A stretch of DNA of 64,000 bases, from the NCBI GenBank assembly GCA_001949185.1, contig BDGG01000007.1, positions 1,314,215 through 1,378,214 on the forward strand, in the 5' to 3' direction. The notes under the pieces were generated by a model, which worked only from the letters and a program-made list of their open reading frames with translations, was not told the origin of the DNA and did not search any database. Positions 45,301-55,198 of this stretch are shown piece after piece. Origin of the DNA: Ramazzottius varieornatus (Eukaryota; Tardigrada; Eutardigrada; Parachela; Ramazzottiidae). The translations under genes and the position numbers were made by a program. The stretch's first letter is position 1. Each line of letters begins with the position of its first letter.

Positions 45301-45616
45301 GGCCGGCTGCCTGCGCCACTTGAGAAAACTGGTCATGTCCACTTTCCAAGTGGCGCACGTTTCCCGTGTTATTGGCAGGAAGCCTGCGCCACTGGAAGAA
45401 ACGATCTTGTAGACTTTGCTTGCCGAGCTTTAGCATACTTTTTGTAGTGTTTCTGACCGGGTTGATCTTGCAGATAATACCAAGACTATCACCGAGCAGA
45501 TCAATCACAACATTCCAGCGACGGTGAACAAGCAGTGGGTGAAGGTTCGTGCCGTGGGTAAGGACGATGAAACGGGCATTCCAGTGATCGAAATGTGGAT
45601 TAATCCCTGTGGTTAG
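42372..45616 (+). CDS. KH and Tudor domain RNA-binding protein (AKAP1/TDRKH-like)
   Basis: Exons: 42372-42732, 42865-43568, 44017-44395, 44456-44580, 44640-44826, 45002-45214 and 45474-45616 (2112 nt, 703 residues), in frame through six GT-AG introns. The N-terminus has a Lys/Glu/Ala-rich coiled-coil stretch (~20-65). A Ser/Thr/Pro-rich disordered part and a Tyr/Asn/Gly-rich part (~280-355) follow. Next come one KH domain (~430-500) with the GKGG loop (TGFILGKGGQYVK) and a C-terminal Tudor domain (~525-690, YVVAPVNDTDQWLRAMV). The KH-then-Tudor order is that of AKAP1 and TDRKH, membrane-anchored RNA-binding proteins, but no N-terminal membrane helix is present. The stop TAG lies inside a possible donor (G|GTTAGT); splicing to 45785-45885 would add a hydrophobic tail (see findings). 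RNA binding and methyl-arginine recognition are inferred. Confidence 0.8.
45273..45395. repeat. Intron hairpin dimer (KH-Tudor intron 6)
   Basis: Hairpins 45273-45322 and 45347-45395, inside the 259-bp intron. Flanks are ttgacaagattgttttctca on the left and aacgatcttgtaga on the right, so the palindrome extends beyond the core arms. Confidence 0.85.
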
Positions 45617-46285
45617 TCTTGCGTACTCCTTGTCAGTCAGCATCGACATCCCTGTGGTCTCTCTTGGTTGGAAAGCTCGAGCTGGATTCTCAGGACGACA
45701 AATGCGGTCTTGTGTTGTTTTGGGATTTTGATACGTTTAGCTTTCAATACGGGCTCGTCCTATTTTTAAAATACTTTTTTACAGCAAAGACGACGAAAAG
45801 TGTTGTTGCCTTCATGCTCTTGTTACTCTGGTTCATTTCCTGCTCATCCGACAGTCAGCTTCACGTACATTTCAGCCAGATTTAGTCAAGTGCCTTTACC
45901 TCGAGTTATTTTTGATACAAAGCAAAAATGTGAGAAAATATTGGGGAATATTTGTTGATTTCTTAGTTTCGTTCTGTTGATTTTTTCTCTCCTCTCGCTC
46001 TGCCTTTTGTTCATTTTCTACGACGTTGTAGCCTTCTTTCATTTATCCCACGTGTTTATCCGTTGTCCTACGAAATGTATACCATAAAACTTATGTAGAA
46101 ATCTACGCTCGATTCAAACAGCCGAAATAAAATCAGGTTTATAAAAGAACGATCCGAGTATTCAATAGTAAAGACGCTTTGTTCTAAAGGCAACATCTGA
46201 AAGCGGTACGACAAACAGACGAAAACACTGAAAACAGTACGGCATGTTAGAGGAAATCAGCTGAAAATATTTCAGAATTCTATTT
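45617..46285. other. 3' UTR/intergenic between KH-Tudor and TMEM120 genes
   Basis: The two genes converge here. A plus-strand poly(A) signal AATAAA lies at 46126-46131, suited to the KH-Tudor transcript. It also contains the candidate alternative last exon 45785-45885, preceded by a pyrimidine tract and cttttttacag. Confidence 0.55.
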
Positions 46286-48212
46286 TCATGTCGACTTCTG
46301 GCGTTGCAAGTCGCCAGTACTTCCTTTCCCTCCCCGGCGTTGGTGGACCTTCTTCAGAACGATGCCTAATGTGGTGATGACGTTGCCCAAGAAAAGGACG
46401 AAGAAGGCCACAGCACACACTGCCACCTAAAAAAGCGACAAAAGACTTCAAAACATGGTGGACGAAGTCAACAAAATCGTTTTTCGAAGTGATGCACATT
46501 TCCAGGCTTTAACGATGAGAAAGTGCGCCACCTGGGGAGACAATCTGCAGAATCGTACCTGCCACTCGCGACAGCGAGGGTCCTTCGACAAATTCCACAA
46601 CGTATACGCGTTGTACAGCTGGAAGAACTGGAAAAGAATAAAACAAAGATCAGCGCTGTAAACGTAACGAGGATGATAAGTACTGGCGAGAGCGTACGTA
46701 GCCTCCGAAGAGGAAGGGTAGAAGGAAGCCGAGTCCCCGGAACATCCACGAGTGGAAGCCCTCTGTAACCAACGAAATCATACCTGGTTCATCAGAATGA
46801 GGAAAGAGTTCCAGAACGACTCACCGATCGTGATGTCCATGCCGGTGCTTCGTTCGCCCAACGCCTTCAGCTTATACAGCTGGCCATGCTGATATCGGTA
46901 CTGCAAGACCTGAACGAGCCCTGCAAAAAGAACGGAATCACATGCATGAAGCAAAATACTAACGAGGGAAAATTGTGAACCAGATCCTTTCTCCGAGTGG
47001 CGCGCGCTCTCACTTAATACCGACGAAAACGTGCGCCACTCAATATAACGTTCTGGTTTAATCCATTTGCCCAGGTCCCAGTCCAAGATTGGAAAGTTTT
47101 TCAAGTGCTTACCCAGGTAGAAGGAGAAGTAGTAGAACTGATTTCGGAAGGCCTGATAAATGGGCGTTTCTGGCCAGGTGACGAGAACCCCAGTGAGGAA
47201 AGTCGTGATGTAGTGGTGCGCGACCCACCACGCTTGAATTCTGCAAAACCCAATCCCTGATGTATTCCCGCAAACGAAAAATTTCACTATTGGTAAACAA
47301 TCGACTGCAAGACTCACTTAGAGCCATTTGCTCGTAAAATTCCCTCTCGGATCGTCAGTGTGCAGTAGTACCACACGAGCAGGAAGTGGAAAGCGGCGTC
47401 CATAAATCTACAACGAAGAGGAATTTCCACAGTTTTGTAAAGACGGACAACAGTTTCCGGTAGCTTCTAATACGAAATTTCTAACCTGTATTTGAATAGA
47501 AATAAGTTACAGAAGGATAAGACCGCCGATATCATGGTCACGACCAGCTTGAAATGCTCGTATTCGTCCTTGTATTGAAACCTGCAACACAGTGATCTCC
47601 ATAAATCGCCTTCCATTGTGTTCAATTTGGTTATGTCATCTCGCACCTTTGAGCTTTACTCATCAACGACAGGTTGAGATCTCCCAGAACAGTTCGCAGG
47701 TACAAACTACAAAGAAAAATAGCTGCTTCGACGCATCTGAAGTCCACATTACGGAATTCAATCATACTTGTTCCTCCTTGGGAGAGTGTTGGCAATATCC
47801 GTTAGCTGACTCTTTCTCGTGGTGATTTCTTCCTGCAGCTTTTCTATCTTCGCTTTGTCTTCCGTCGAGGTTGGTTTTTGCCTAGGACGAAAAGAACGGT
47901 TTCGATTGATTAAAAGCGGGCATTCCTATTTTTGAAGGCTTACTTTCTGAGGGAGTCTGAAATCTGCCGAAGGCGATAATTGTGATGTGCGAGATCTTTC
48001 AGTTGCTTGTTTTGACTGGCATAAATCTTTTCCTGCTGCTCGACGTACAATTTATTTTGCTCCTGGAAACACCACAGCGAAAAGTGTGTATTGTAATATT
48101 CGTCTGACAACCGGAAGTCATATGATCTTGCCTCGAACTTCGTGAATTCTTCCGTCAGCGCTTCGAAGTCGGACGCTGCTACGTCCAGCGACTCGTTAGA
48201 CGGACTGGCCAT
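46286..48212 (-). CDS. TMEM120: TMEM120 family multipass membrane protein
   Basis: Eleven exons: 48212-48132, 48062-47944, 47881-47768, 47706-47647, 47581-47486, 47407-47318, 47240-47113, 46920-46825, 46762-46698, 46627-46559 and 46426-46286. They total 1059 nt, or 352 residues (human paralogues are 339-343). Residues ~1-100 form the N-terminal coiled coil. The membrane part keeps family signatures: [85 protein letters not shown] and the C-terminal NVITTLGIV. Family proteins sit in the ER and nuclear envelope with an ELOVL-like fold that binds coenzyme A and affect fat-cell biology; their activity is debated. Intron 1 uses a GC donor (GAG|GCAAGA). Most introns are 61-78 bp; the two longer ones (192 and 132 bp) each hold a hairpin repeat. 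Confidence 0.95.
46486..46535. repeat. Intron hairpin (TMEM120 intron 10)
   Basis: A single hairpin with arms cgaagtgatgcac / gtgcgccacctgg inside a 132-bp intron, of which it makes up a large part. Confidence 0.8.
46994..47042. repeat. Intron hairpin (TMEM120 intron 7)
   Basis: A single hairpin with arms gagtggcgcgcg / cgtgcgccactc inside a 192-bp intron. Confidence 0.8.
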
Positions 48213-48919
48213 GTCCTCTCCTGCAAACATCAACTTCCACTTACTTTACAAATCCACGTTCGAAGAGAGGGAGTACCAAACAACTAACTTACCTGCTTGT
48301 GCACGTCGATTCCTCAGCGCCACTGGAAACTCACTGATCTATCTCGCTTGGGATCTAGCTTCCAGGCCTCCCGATGTCAACAACGACAAAAAGCATGCAG
48401 CATCGAAGGAGCCCGTATCAGAGTTACGTAACGAATCCGGCAGCGCCAGCAAAGCACGGCGAGAAAAGTCCACAGAAAGTTGACAAGTTCAGGTTCTATC
48501 GAGGCGATCGATCAGCTGTGTGGCCTGTGCCTTTGAGGCAGTGTAAGCTCTTTTCTAGGTGGTGAATGACACCCTATCGCCTGCCAACGCACCAGCTGAC
48601 TAAGTTCAATACGTTGTTCAGACGCGATTTGGTAGGCAGAACCGAGCGATATTCTATGATCAGCTGACGCTGGCGTATGACGTCATCGAAACAGCTTTGG
48701 CGTTCATACGCCAATGAGCTTGACTGTTGATTGATCAATGATCACTAGTCCGGCTGAAATATTCAGTGCTCACTGCTCACCGAATCTTTTGCGTGACATT
48801 TGCCTGTCCGTCCACGATAGTCCTTCACGTCTGCTTCCTGCTTGACTGCATCGTCTTCATACCGTTCGACAGGATGGTATAACGGAGGAAGAAAGCTACT
48901 GTAACAGTGCTCAGCAAAG
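48213..48919. promoter_or_regulatory. Head-to-head intergenic region of TMEM120 and PTCD3
   Basis: Only 707 bp separate the two divergent starts, so regulatory sequence is probably shared. A perfect CRE palindrome TGACGTCA lies at 48678-48685. An acceptor-like tttgcag at 48222-48228 (minus) suggests a 5' UTR intron for TMEM120. No TATA box is evident. Confidence 0.45.
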
Positions 48920-51863
48920 ATGGCTCCCGGTAAGCAAACGGCGAATCCAAACTCGCTTCCGGTCATGTGTATCCCCTTCTTGCTTTGCAGGTTTCGTTCC
49001 TTTCGTCTTTACGATCGTCAAGCAAAAGCGACATTTAGTATGGACAATCTCCACTAGGACGGACCACAAGGGAACAGGAAGATTTCTCACATCGGCTTTC
49101 CGCAAAGAGAAGACAGCATTACTACGGCAGCGTCCAAAATTTCCCGAGATCTGGGAACCTGTTTCTGATCCTCTGCCTCCGATCAAGATCCCCCGGCGTA
49201 TCGAACGATCTCCCACAGCCGTTCTCGAAGCTTTATCTTCTACCGTCGGCAGGGATCCGACTGCTTTTCATTACAAATACATGGATGGTAAGCGTGGGAA
49301 ACCGAAACAACTTGAGCTTATCGAATTTCGAAAAGATAGCAAGTTTGGTTAGCGACACGGACTGTTTGCATGCGTGAAATTGTTTGGTGGTTACTGGAAG
49401 GCTGTCCCTTGTGGCTTGCCGCACAGTGTATTATCGTTGTTTTGCAGATCCATATTTTCTTCCTACGAATGCAATGAGCAAGAGGATATTCGCCCTCTCC
49501 AAAGAGTCCGGTCGAAAGGCAGCTCGTTTCATGGTGAACAAATACCCTGATCTCTTTCAGCGGCCCGTGTCCGATCCCCAGATCCACGCGTTCTTCGCTT
49601 CGTCTCTCGCTGGCTACCAGAAGCCCGAGAAGCCCACCGTCGACGACCTGCTCCAGCGTCTTCGAGCCGGCGCACACACAGCAGCCATGGAAGTTTACCG
49701 GGACCTGCAAGTCACCGACCCTTCCACTATCAGTCAAGAAGTGCGACAGGAAATGCTGGAAAGGCTGTGTTGGTATAACGGTGAAGACGCCCAAGACTCG
49801 GACCTCTTTGAAGAAAGTTGGTTCGCGTTCTACCTTCAGAAGGACAGCCGGAAACGGTGGAACGCAGCTGGACCTGCACAAGAAATCTTCAGGTCGATGA
49901 CGAAGACACCGGAAGCGTACGCGACCATGATTTGTGCCATGGCGAAGTATAACAACATGGATGGAGCGTATGCCATGTTCGAGGAGATGGAACAAGCCAA
50001 TATGACAATTCCTGCACAGGTGAGGCATTGTACATATTCATGACGTCATGCGTTCTACCGTGGTTTAACACCAACAACGGTTTTGTTGTCGATCTGTATG
50101 ACGTCATGCGCAGCTTTAGCCGAACCGTATGCAGTTTGTACCCTAGCACGCGCCAGACTGAACAGAGGAGTTTTGGCTGGCCGTGTGGTTGGTTGAACCC
50201 GTATCGTTGGTTCTGTGCATTGATTGAACTGGTCTTTATTTGCAGGTTTACGCTGAGATGATTCGCGGAATTCCTTTCTTGAAAGACTCCATTGACTCCC
50301 GTTGGGAGCTCAACATGGCCTTCTTGACCAAAATGAACAATGACGGCGTTCCACCAACTTTAGAAGTGTTCAACTCAGTCCTCGAACTTCTCTGGCGGTC
50401 TGCAGGGTGGAAGCGAGCGCGCCAGATGGCTTTGGCAGTCCTGTCTGAGATGCGGCAGCTGAACATCGAGCCTTCGCTAGCTTCTTACTCTTTCCTCCTA
50501 CACATTTTCTGTCGAGAAAGAGGTCCGCTCAGTTACATATTGGTAGATATCCTTGGAGAGCTGAAAGGGAAGGAGTGGAAAATGAGGGACGCCAGAGATA
50601 CGCTGTTCATGAGTGCGGCTATGGAAGTGGCGGGGAAGCACCTGCAGGACGCGGAAGTGGCCAAGAAAGTCCATGGGTTTTTGAACGAAGGAAGGAACGC
50701 ACAGTTCTTGACAGATGCAAACAGAGAACAGGTTTATTACGCCAGCTTCTTCCGGGCGTTGATTCACGGAGGCAGTGTGGAAGAGTTTTTCAAGTTTTAT
50801 GATGAACTGGTCCCGATGTCGTTTACGCCCGATCAGAATACTATGATGGACATTGTTGAGTAAGTAAACCATTCTTAAATAACCAAAGGATTGATCTTTG
50901 TATTCATTCAGGTTTTTTTGTAGGATGTTGGAATTTAATGATGGTGTTCAGCATCTTTCAAGAATCTGGTCTGACGCTGTTATCTTCGGCATTGGCATGA
51001 AAGAGACTTTCCTCGAGCCTTTCCTCCAGAAGCTCGTCAGCAACAGCAACAATACTGTGAAGTCCCAATTCGCTGCCATCGCTGAAGACGTCAAGACCCG
51101 AATGGATAAACAAAGTCCTGACCGGAGAGATTTGGTCCCATGGACAGGACCTTTACTCAGCAGCGTTATACTCTTGTTGATCAGGGATGGAAAGCTCGAA
51201 CCAGCCTGGTCGGTGCTTTCCAACTACATGAACAACCAACACGCACTGGTAAGAACTGTGACCTAGGCAACCATAAGTCACAAGACCGCTTTTTCCAAGT
51301 GGTACTTGTTTCCAGTCCGTAAGACCGAGAACGTGCGTCACTTTGGAGAACTTAGCAGATCGTTCTACTCAAGTGGCGCACACTTACAGCAATTAACAGT
51401 AAAAATTTGCGCCACTGGACAAACTTGACAAGATTGTTTTTCCAGGTGGCGCCCGTTTACATTGCTATTGGCTTAACCGTGCGCCACTTGGAAGAACTAA
51501 CTTTTCAAGTTGTTTTCGAGCTCTCAACTTCCCCATCTTCCAATATGGAACACTAAAACTGAAGTAACTAAACTGTTCTTTCTCCAACTACTTTAGGTGG
51601 GTTTTCCTTCCATCGAAGCCATAACGGAAGTTATGGACGCCTTGGTGACCGCGAAGGACTCAGCGAGGGTGAAGTTATGCTTGAAGCTCGCCTCGGAACT
51701 TGGCTTTGTGGAAATTACCGAGAAGACAGAAGACGTAACGCAGGCTTTAGGCTTGCCGAAACTGGAGAAAGAACAGTGGATGAGGTTGTTTACTTCTGTA
51801 GATTACAGCGATCCTTTTCGAAATGTTAAAAGACTGGAACCAGTGGCGGTCGGGGCAGTGTAG
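48920..51863 (+). CDS. PTCD3: Pentatricopeptide repeat protein PTCD3 / mitoribosomal mS39
   Basis: Exons: 48920-48929 (only 10 nt), 48991-49287, 49448-50019, 50246-50859, 50924-51248 and 51597-51863 (2085 nt, 694 residues; human 689). Recognised family blocks include the N-terminal IKIPRRIERSPTAVLEALSS and DPTAFHYKYMDDPYFLP, an ESGRKAARFMVNKYPDLF segment, then helical PPR pairs (YATMICAMAKYNNMDGAYAM, FNSVLELLWRSAGWKRARQM, IEPSLASYSFLLHIF). The protein binds the mitochondrial small-subunit rRNA and supports mitochondrial translation. The N-terminus is basic and hydroxylated (RTDHKGTGRFLTSAFRKEK), as expected for a mitochondrial targeting sequence. The tiny first exon (MAPG) was chosen because it has a donor (G|GTAAGC) in phase with the acceptor before FVPFVFT. 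Intron 5 carries three hairpins. Confidence 0.93.
51295..51491. repeat. Intron hairpin trimer (PTCD3 intron 5)
   Basis: Three hairpins at about 51295-51345, 51370-51418 and 51442-51491, at 72-75 bp spacing. Arms range from gtggcgcac/ttgcgccac to diverged (gtggtactt / acgtgcgtcac). The spacer before the third reads aacttgacaagattgttttt. Confidence 0.85.
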
Positions 51864-52252
51864 AGCAGAGTAGACTGTGGACCTGTCGTAATTTATAAAT
51901 GCCCCATTTTACCTTTGGGATCTTGGTATTTTGTTGTTTTATTGTCGCTCGTAAACGTTTCTGTAGTGTGGGTATGTTGTGTTCCGTTATCGTTACCCGG
52001 AATGGACCTTGCTGTTTGAAACCGCCAAGAACGATAAAAACGAAACTGAACTTTGACTTGCTGTGCTCTTATCCTGCACGCGAAACACATTTGAGGAAAA
52101 CAACGATAAAGATTGAAGTGTTTCTGATTGTCCGACAAAATGGCTGAACTTCGGCAGCGCTGTGCGAGACTCTTTCTGTGAGCGCCGTAAAGAGCATCTC
52201 AACAATATTTGTAGAACGGTTTTGAAAACACGGAAATCTGCGTAAAATTAAT
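51864..52252. other. PTCD3 3' flank and NHE 5' flank
   Basis: 389 bp between two same-strand genes. No promoter motif or canonical AATAAA was recognised. Both must fit their untranslated regions here. Confidence 0.4.
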
Positions 52253-55034
52253 ATGGCACTGACATGCAAATCTCTGCTCTTTTTATTGCTGGTGGTTTCA
52301 TCCGCTGTAAGACAATGCTGGGCGAGGGATACTTCGGCTTTCCGTACGGCAAAGAACAACTTTGGCATCAAACCCCGGAACAAGACTCAACCAGCCGACA
52401 ACTTCTCCTCACTGTCAACCAGCAGAAATGCCAGCACCAAGCTGCACAAGACCTGCAACCGCAACAAGGAAGAAGTCAACCTTGCTCACTGCTGGGCCGG
52501 TGAATGGACAGACTTTAGTATTAGTCCTAACGATTCCACCCATAGCGCAGAGGACCACGATGGCATTCAGCTCATCGGGCTCAACCCGGAAGTCAGCTTC
52601 GTCCCGCTGATCATCACATTCATCCTCATCACAGCCTCTGTCCTAAAGATCGGTCTCCACCATTGCCAGACATTGTCGAAACATCTGCCCGAATCGTGCG
52701 TCCTGTTGATACTCGGTGTGGTTGTGGGGCTGATCGCCAATGTTTGGCTGGCCAGTTACAACCAATGTTTGAGGATACAAGAATCCTTCAATGCGCACGT
52801 GTTCTTTCTGTACCTTCTACCGGCAATTATGCTGGATAGTGCTTACTCTTTACACGATCGGGAGTTTATCAATAATTTGGCAACTATACTGATGCACGCC
52901 ATCATCGGAACTCTCTTCAATACTTTTGCGATCGGAGTATCGTTATGGGGACTTTCAGCTGGAGGAATGCTGGGTTCTTCAGTGTCGTTGGGAATCGTAG
53001 AAGTCCTCGTGTTTAGTTCGTTAATTTCAGCAGTCGACCCTGTCGCTGTACTTGCGATCTTCCAAGAAATCGGGTAGGAAAAATCCCATCGTTTTTTTGT
53101 AGCCGAATTTCCTTTCAATGGATTTTGTTATTCAGGGTGAACGCAATGTTGTATTTCCTGCTCTTTGGTGAAGCCCTACTTAACGATGCCGTATCTGTCG
53201 TTTTATATCAGACACTGATAATATTCAACACCCAAGAAGACAACATTACGAGCGGGGATATTGGAATGGGGATCGCAAAGTTCTTGGTTGTCAATATTGG
53301 AGGGTTTCTCGTCGGACTTATCTGTGGCCTGCTTACTGCAGTAGGTCGCCGGCGATAAATCTTTTTATGAATCTCAGTGAAGTGACACTACGGATAACTA
53401 TTGTCTTCGTAGGTTATAACCAAGCACTCTGGAAAAGTTCGCGTCGCCGAACCTTTGACGATGTTGGTCATGGCTTATGCGGCGTATATTGTTTCCGACC
53501 TGTTGTACTTTTCCGGTATTATCGGCATCATAACATGCGGGCTGCTACAATGGCAATACGCCGTGCACAACATCTCCTTCAAGTCGCGGACCACTGTCAA
53601 ATACGCCAGCAAAATGATGGCGTAAGTGGGAAACAGACCACAAGTGGGAGGCCGGCAAACGGAACTAACAAAATTGTTCTGTCAAGTGGCGCGCGTTTGG
53701 GGTTAGAATCACCGAGAACGCGCGCCACTTTGGGAAACCATCGAATTCGACAAGATCGTCTTTCCCAGTGGCGCACGCTCCGGCCAATAATACCGGAAAC
53801 GTGCACCACTCGGAGTAACTACCTTGTTTCGTTGACCGACCTTTCAGTTGTAAGATTCCCAAGAAAGAGACGAGTACCGTGTAAAAGGATGGAAACTGAT
53901 TTCTAGGTCGTTTTGTGATGCCATTATATTTCTGACCTTGGGTATCACAATCGCGGATCCAATCCTACACAAGTGGAACGCCCAGTTCATTTTATGGACA
54001 TTACTCCTGTGTCTGGTCTTCCGGTTTATTGGAGTCTACGCTCTGACATGGCTGGTGAATCAACTAACCCGAATACAGAAAGTCACCTGGCAAGAACAGT
54101 TCGTCGTGTCCTACGGAGGACTTCGAGGAGCTGTCGCCTTCTCGCTAGCACTCTTGTTGGTAGAAGACGACTTTTGCAACAAGGAAGTGTTTGTCACGAC
54201 CACTGTTGTCGTTGTTCTTTTCACCGTCTTCATTCAAGGTCAGCTCAAACTGCAACATGAAGATAAGAGATCTCCGCGAACGATTTTTGTGGTCGTAGGA
54301 ACAACAATCAGGCCGTTGGTGAATAAGCTGGGAATACGGAAACAGGAAGCGAAGAAGCCATCTCTGTTCCAGTCCGTCAATTTGACCATTTTCGATCACG
54401 TGATGGCCGGTATGGAGAAAATCGTTGGCCGACACGGCAAGCATTACTACCGCGAGAAATTCGAGCACTTCGAATATACTTACCTGAAGCCATGGCTGCA
54501 AAAGGTCCCGACAGAAAAAGATCGAAGCATCGTGGACACTATTAAAGGCCACATTATCAGGTACGAGGATAACAGTCTATCAGTCAGTACAATAAACGTG
54601 TATAAAGAGCCAAAGACAAAATGATAAAAGTTTGAAGATGCACTGGCGCTCTTTTCCACGTTTGCCCTTACAGGGATCTTATGGAAGAAATCAAAGTGGT
54701 GCCCGCAGAAAACGACAGTAAGCGGAGCAGCGTTTCTTCCACGCCAGCTTTATCGACCCCTGTCAAGGAAACGGGCGAACCGACCCTGATCTCTCTAGAT
54801 GCCAGACGGGGTACTCGAGCTTTCTCAAACACGAATGGTTTCGTCCAGAGGAACGATGGCAAACCAGCGTCCGCACTGGGTCCGCCAGCGCGCCAGAAGA
54901 TCTCCACCGTCTCACTTCCCTCGGAAAGATGGCTGGAAAGTTTCAAGACAGTTCTTTCCTCCAGAAACAGCAACTACAGTTTAGACAGCATATCGACCAT
55001 CGACGAGAACAACCTCGAAACACAACGCTTCTAG
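52253..55034 (+). CDS. SLC9A: Na+/H+ exchanger (SLC9A, plasma-membrane NHE type)
   Basis: Exons: 52253-53073, 53136-53340, 53413-53621, 53907-54238, 54299-54560 and 54674-55034 (2190 nt, 729 residues). A cleavable-type leader (SLLFLLLVVSSAVRQCWA) and a hydrophilic N-terminal segment precede about twelve membrane spans. Family motifs seen are PESCVLLILGVVVGL, FFLYLLPAIMLDSAY, the ion-site SAVDPVAVLAIFQEI (Asp essential for transport), FGEALLNDAVSVVLY, and GGLRGAVAFSLAL. The cytoplasmic tail begins TIRPLVNKLGIRK and keeps the CHP-binding-like helix, ending in a Ser-rich region; it is shorter than in vertebrate NHE1. The protein swaps one external Na+ for one internal H+ to control pH and volume. 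Intron 4 is 60 nt, in frame and stop-free, so retention would add 20 residues. Which vertebrate NHE is closest is not resolved. Confidence 0.93.
53682..53813. repeat. Intron hairpin dimer (NHE intron 3)
   Basis: Hairpins 53682-53733 (arms caagtggcgcgcgtt / aacgcgcgccactt) and 53764-53813 (arms agtggcgcacg / cgtgcaccact), with spacer catcgaattcgacaagatcg, inside the 285-bp intron. Confidence 0.88.
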
Positions 55035-55198
55035 CTAACTCTTATCTAGTTTCTCTTGACAGTCTGTTCCATTTTCAGAGTCTCGAACGAGCGACATGCG
55101 ATCTCAGCCAGTTTTGTACAAAACTAAATTATCCCGAGGAAAATACTAGACAACTTCCTAAAACGCAGGATAGAGAAGAAAGAAAGTCACAAAAAATA

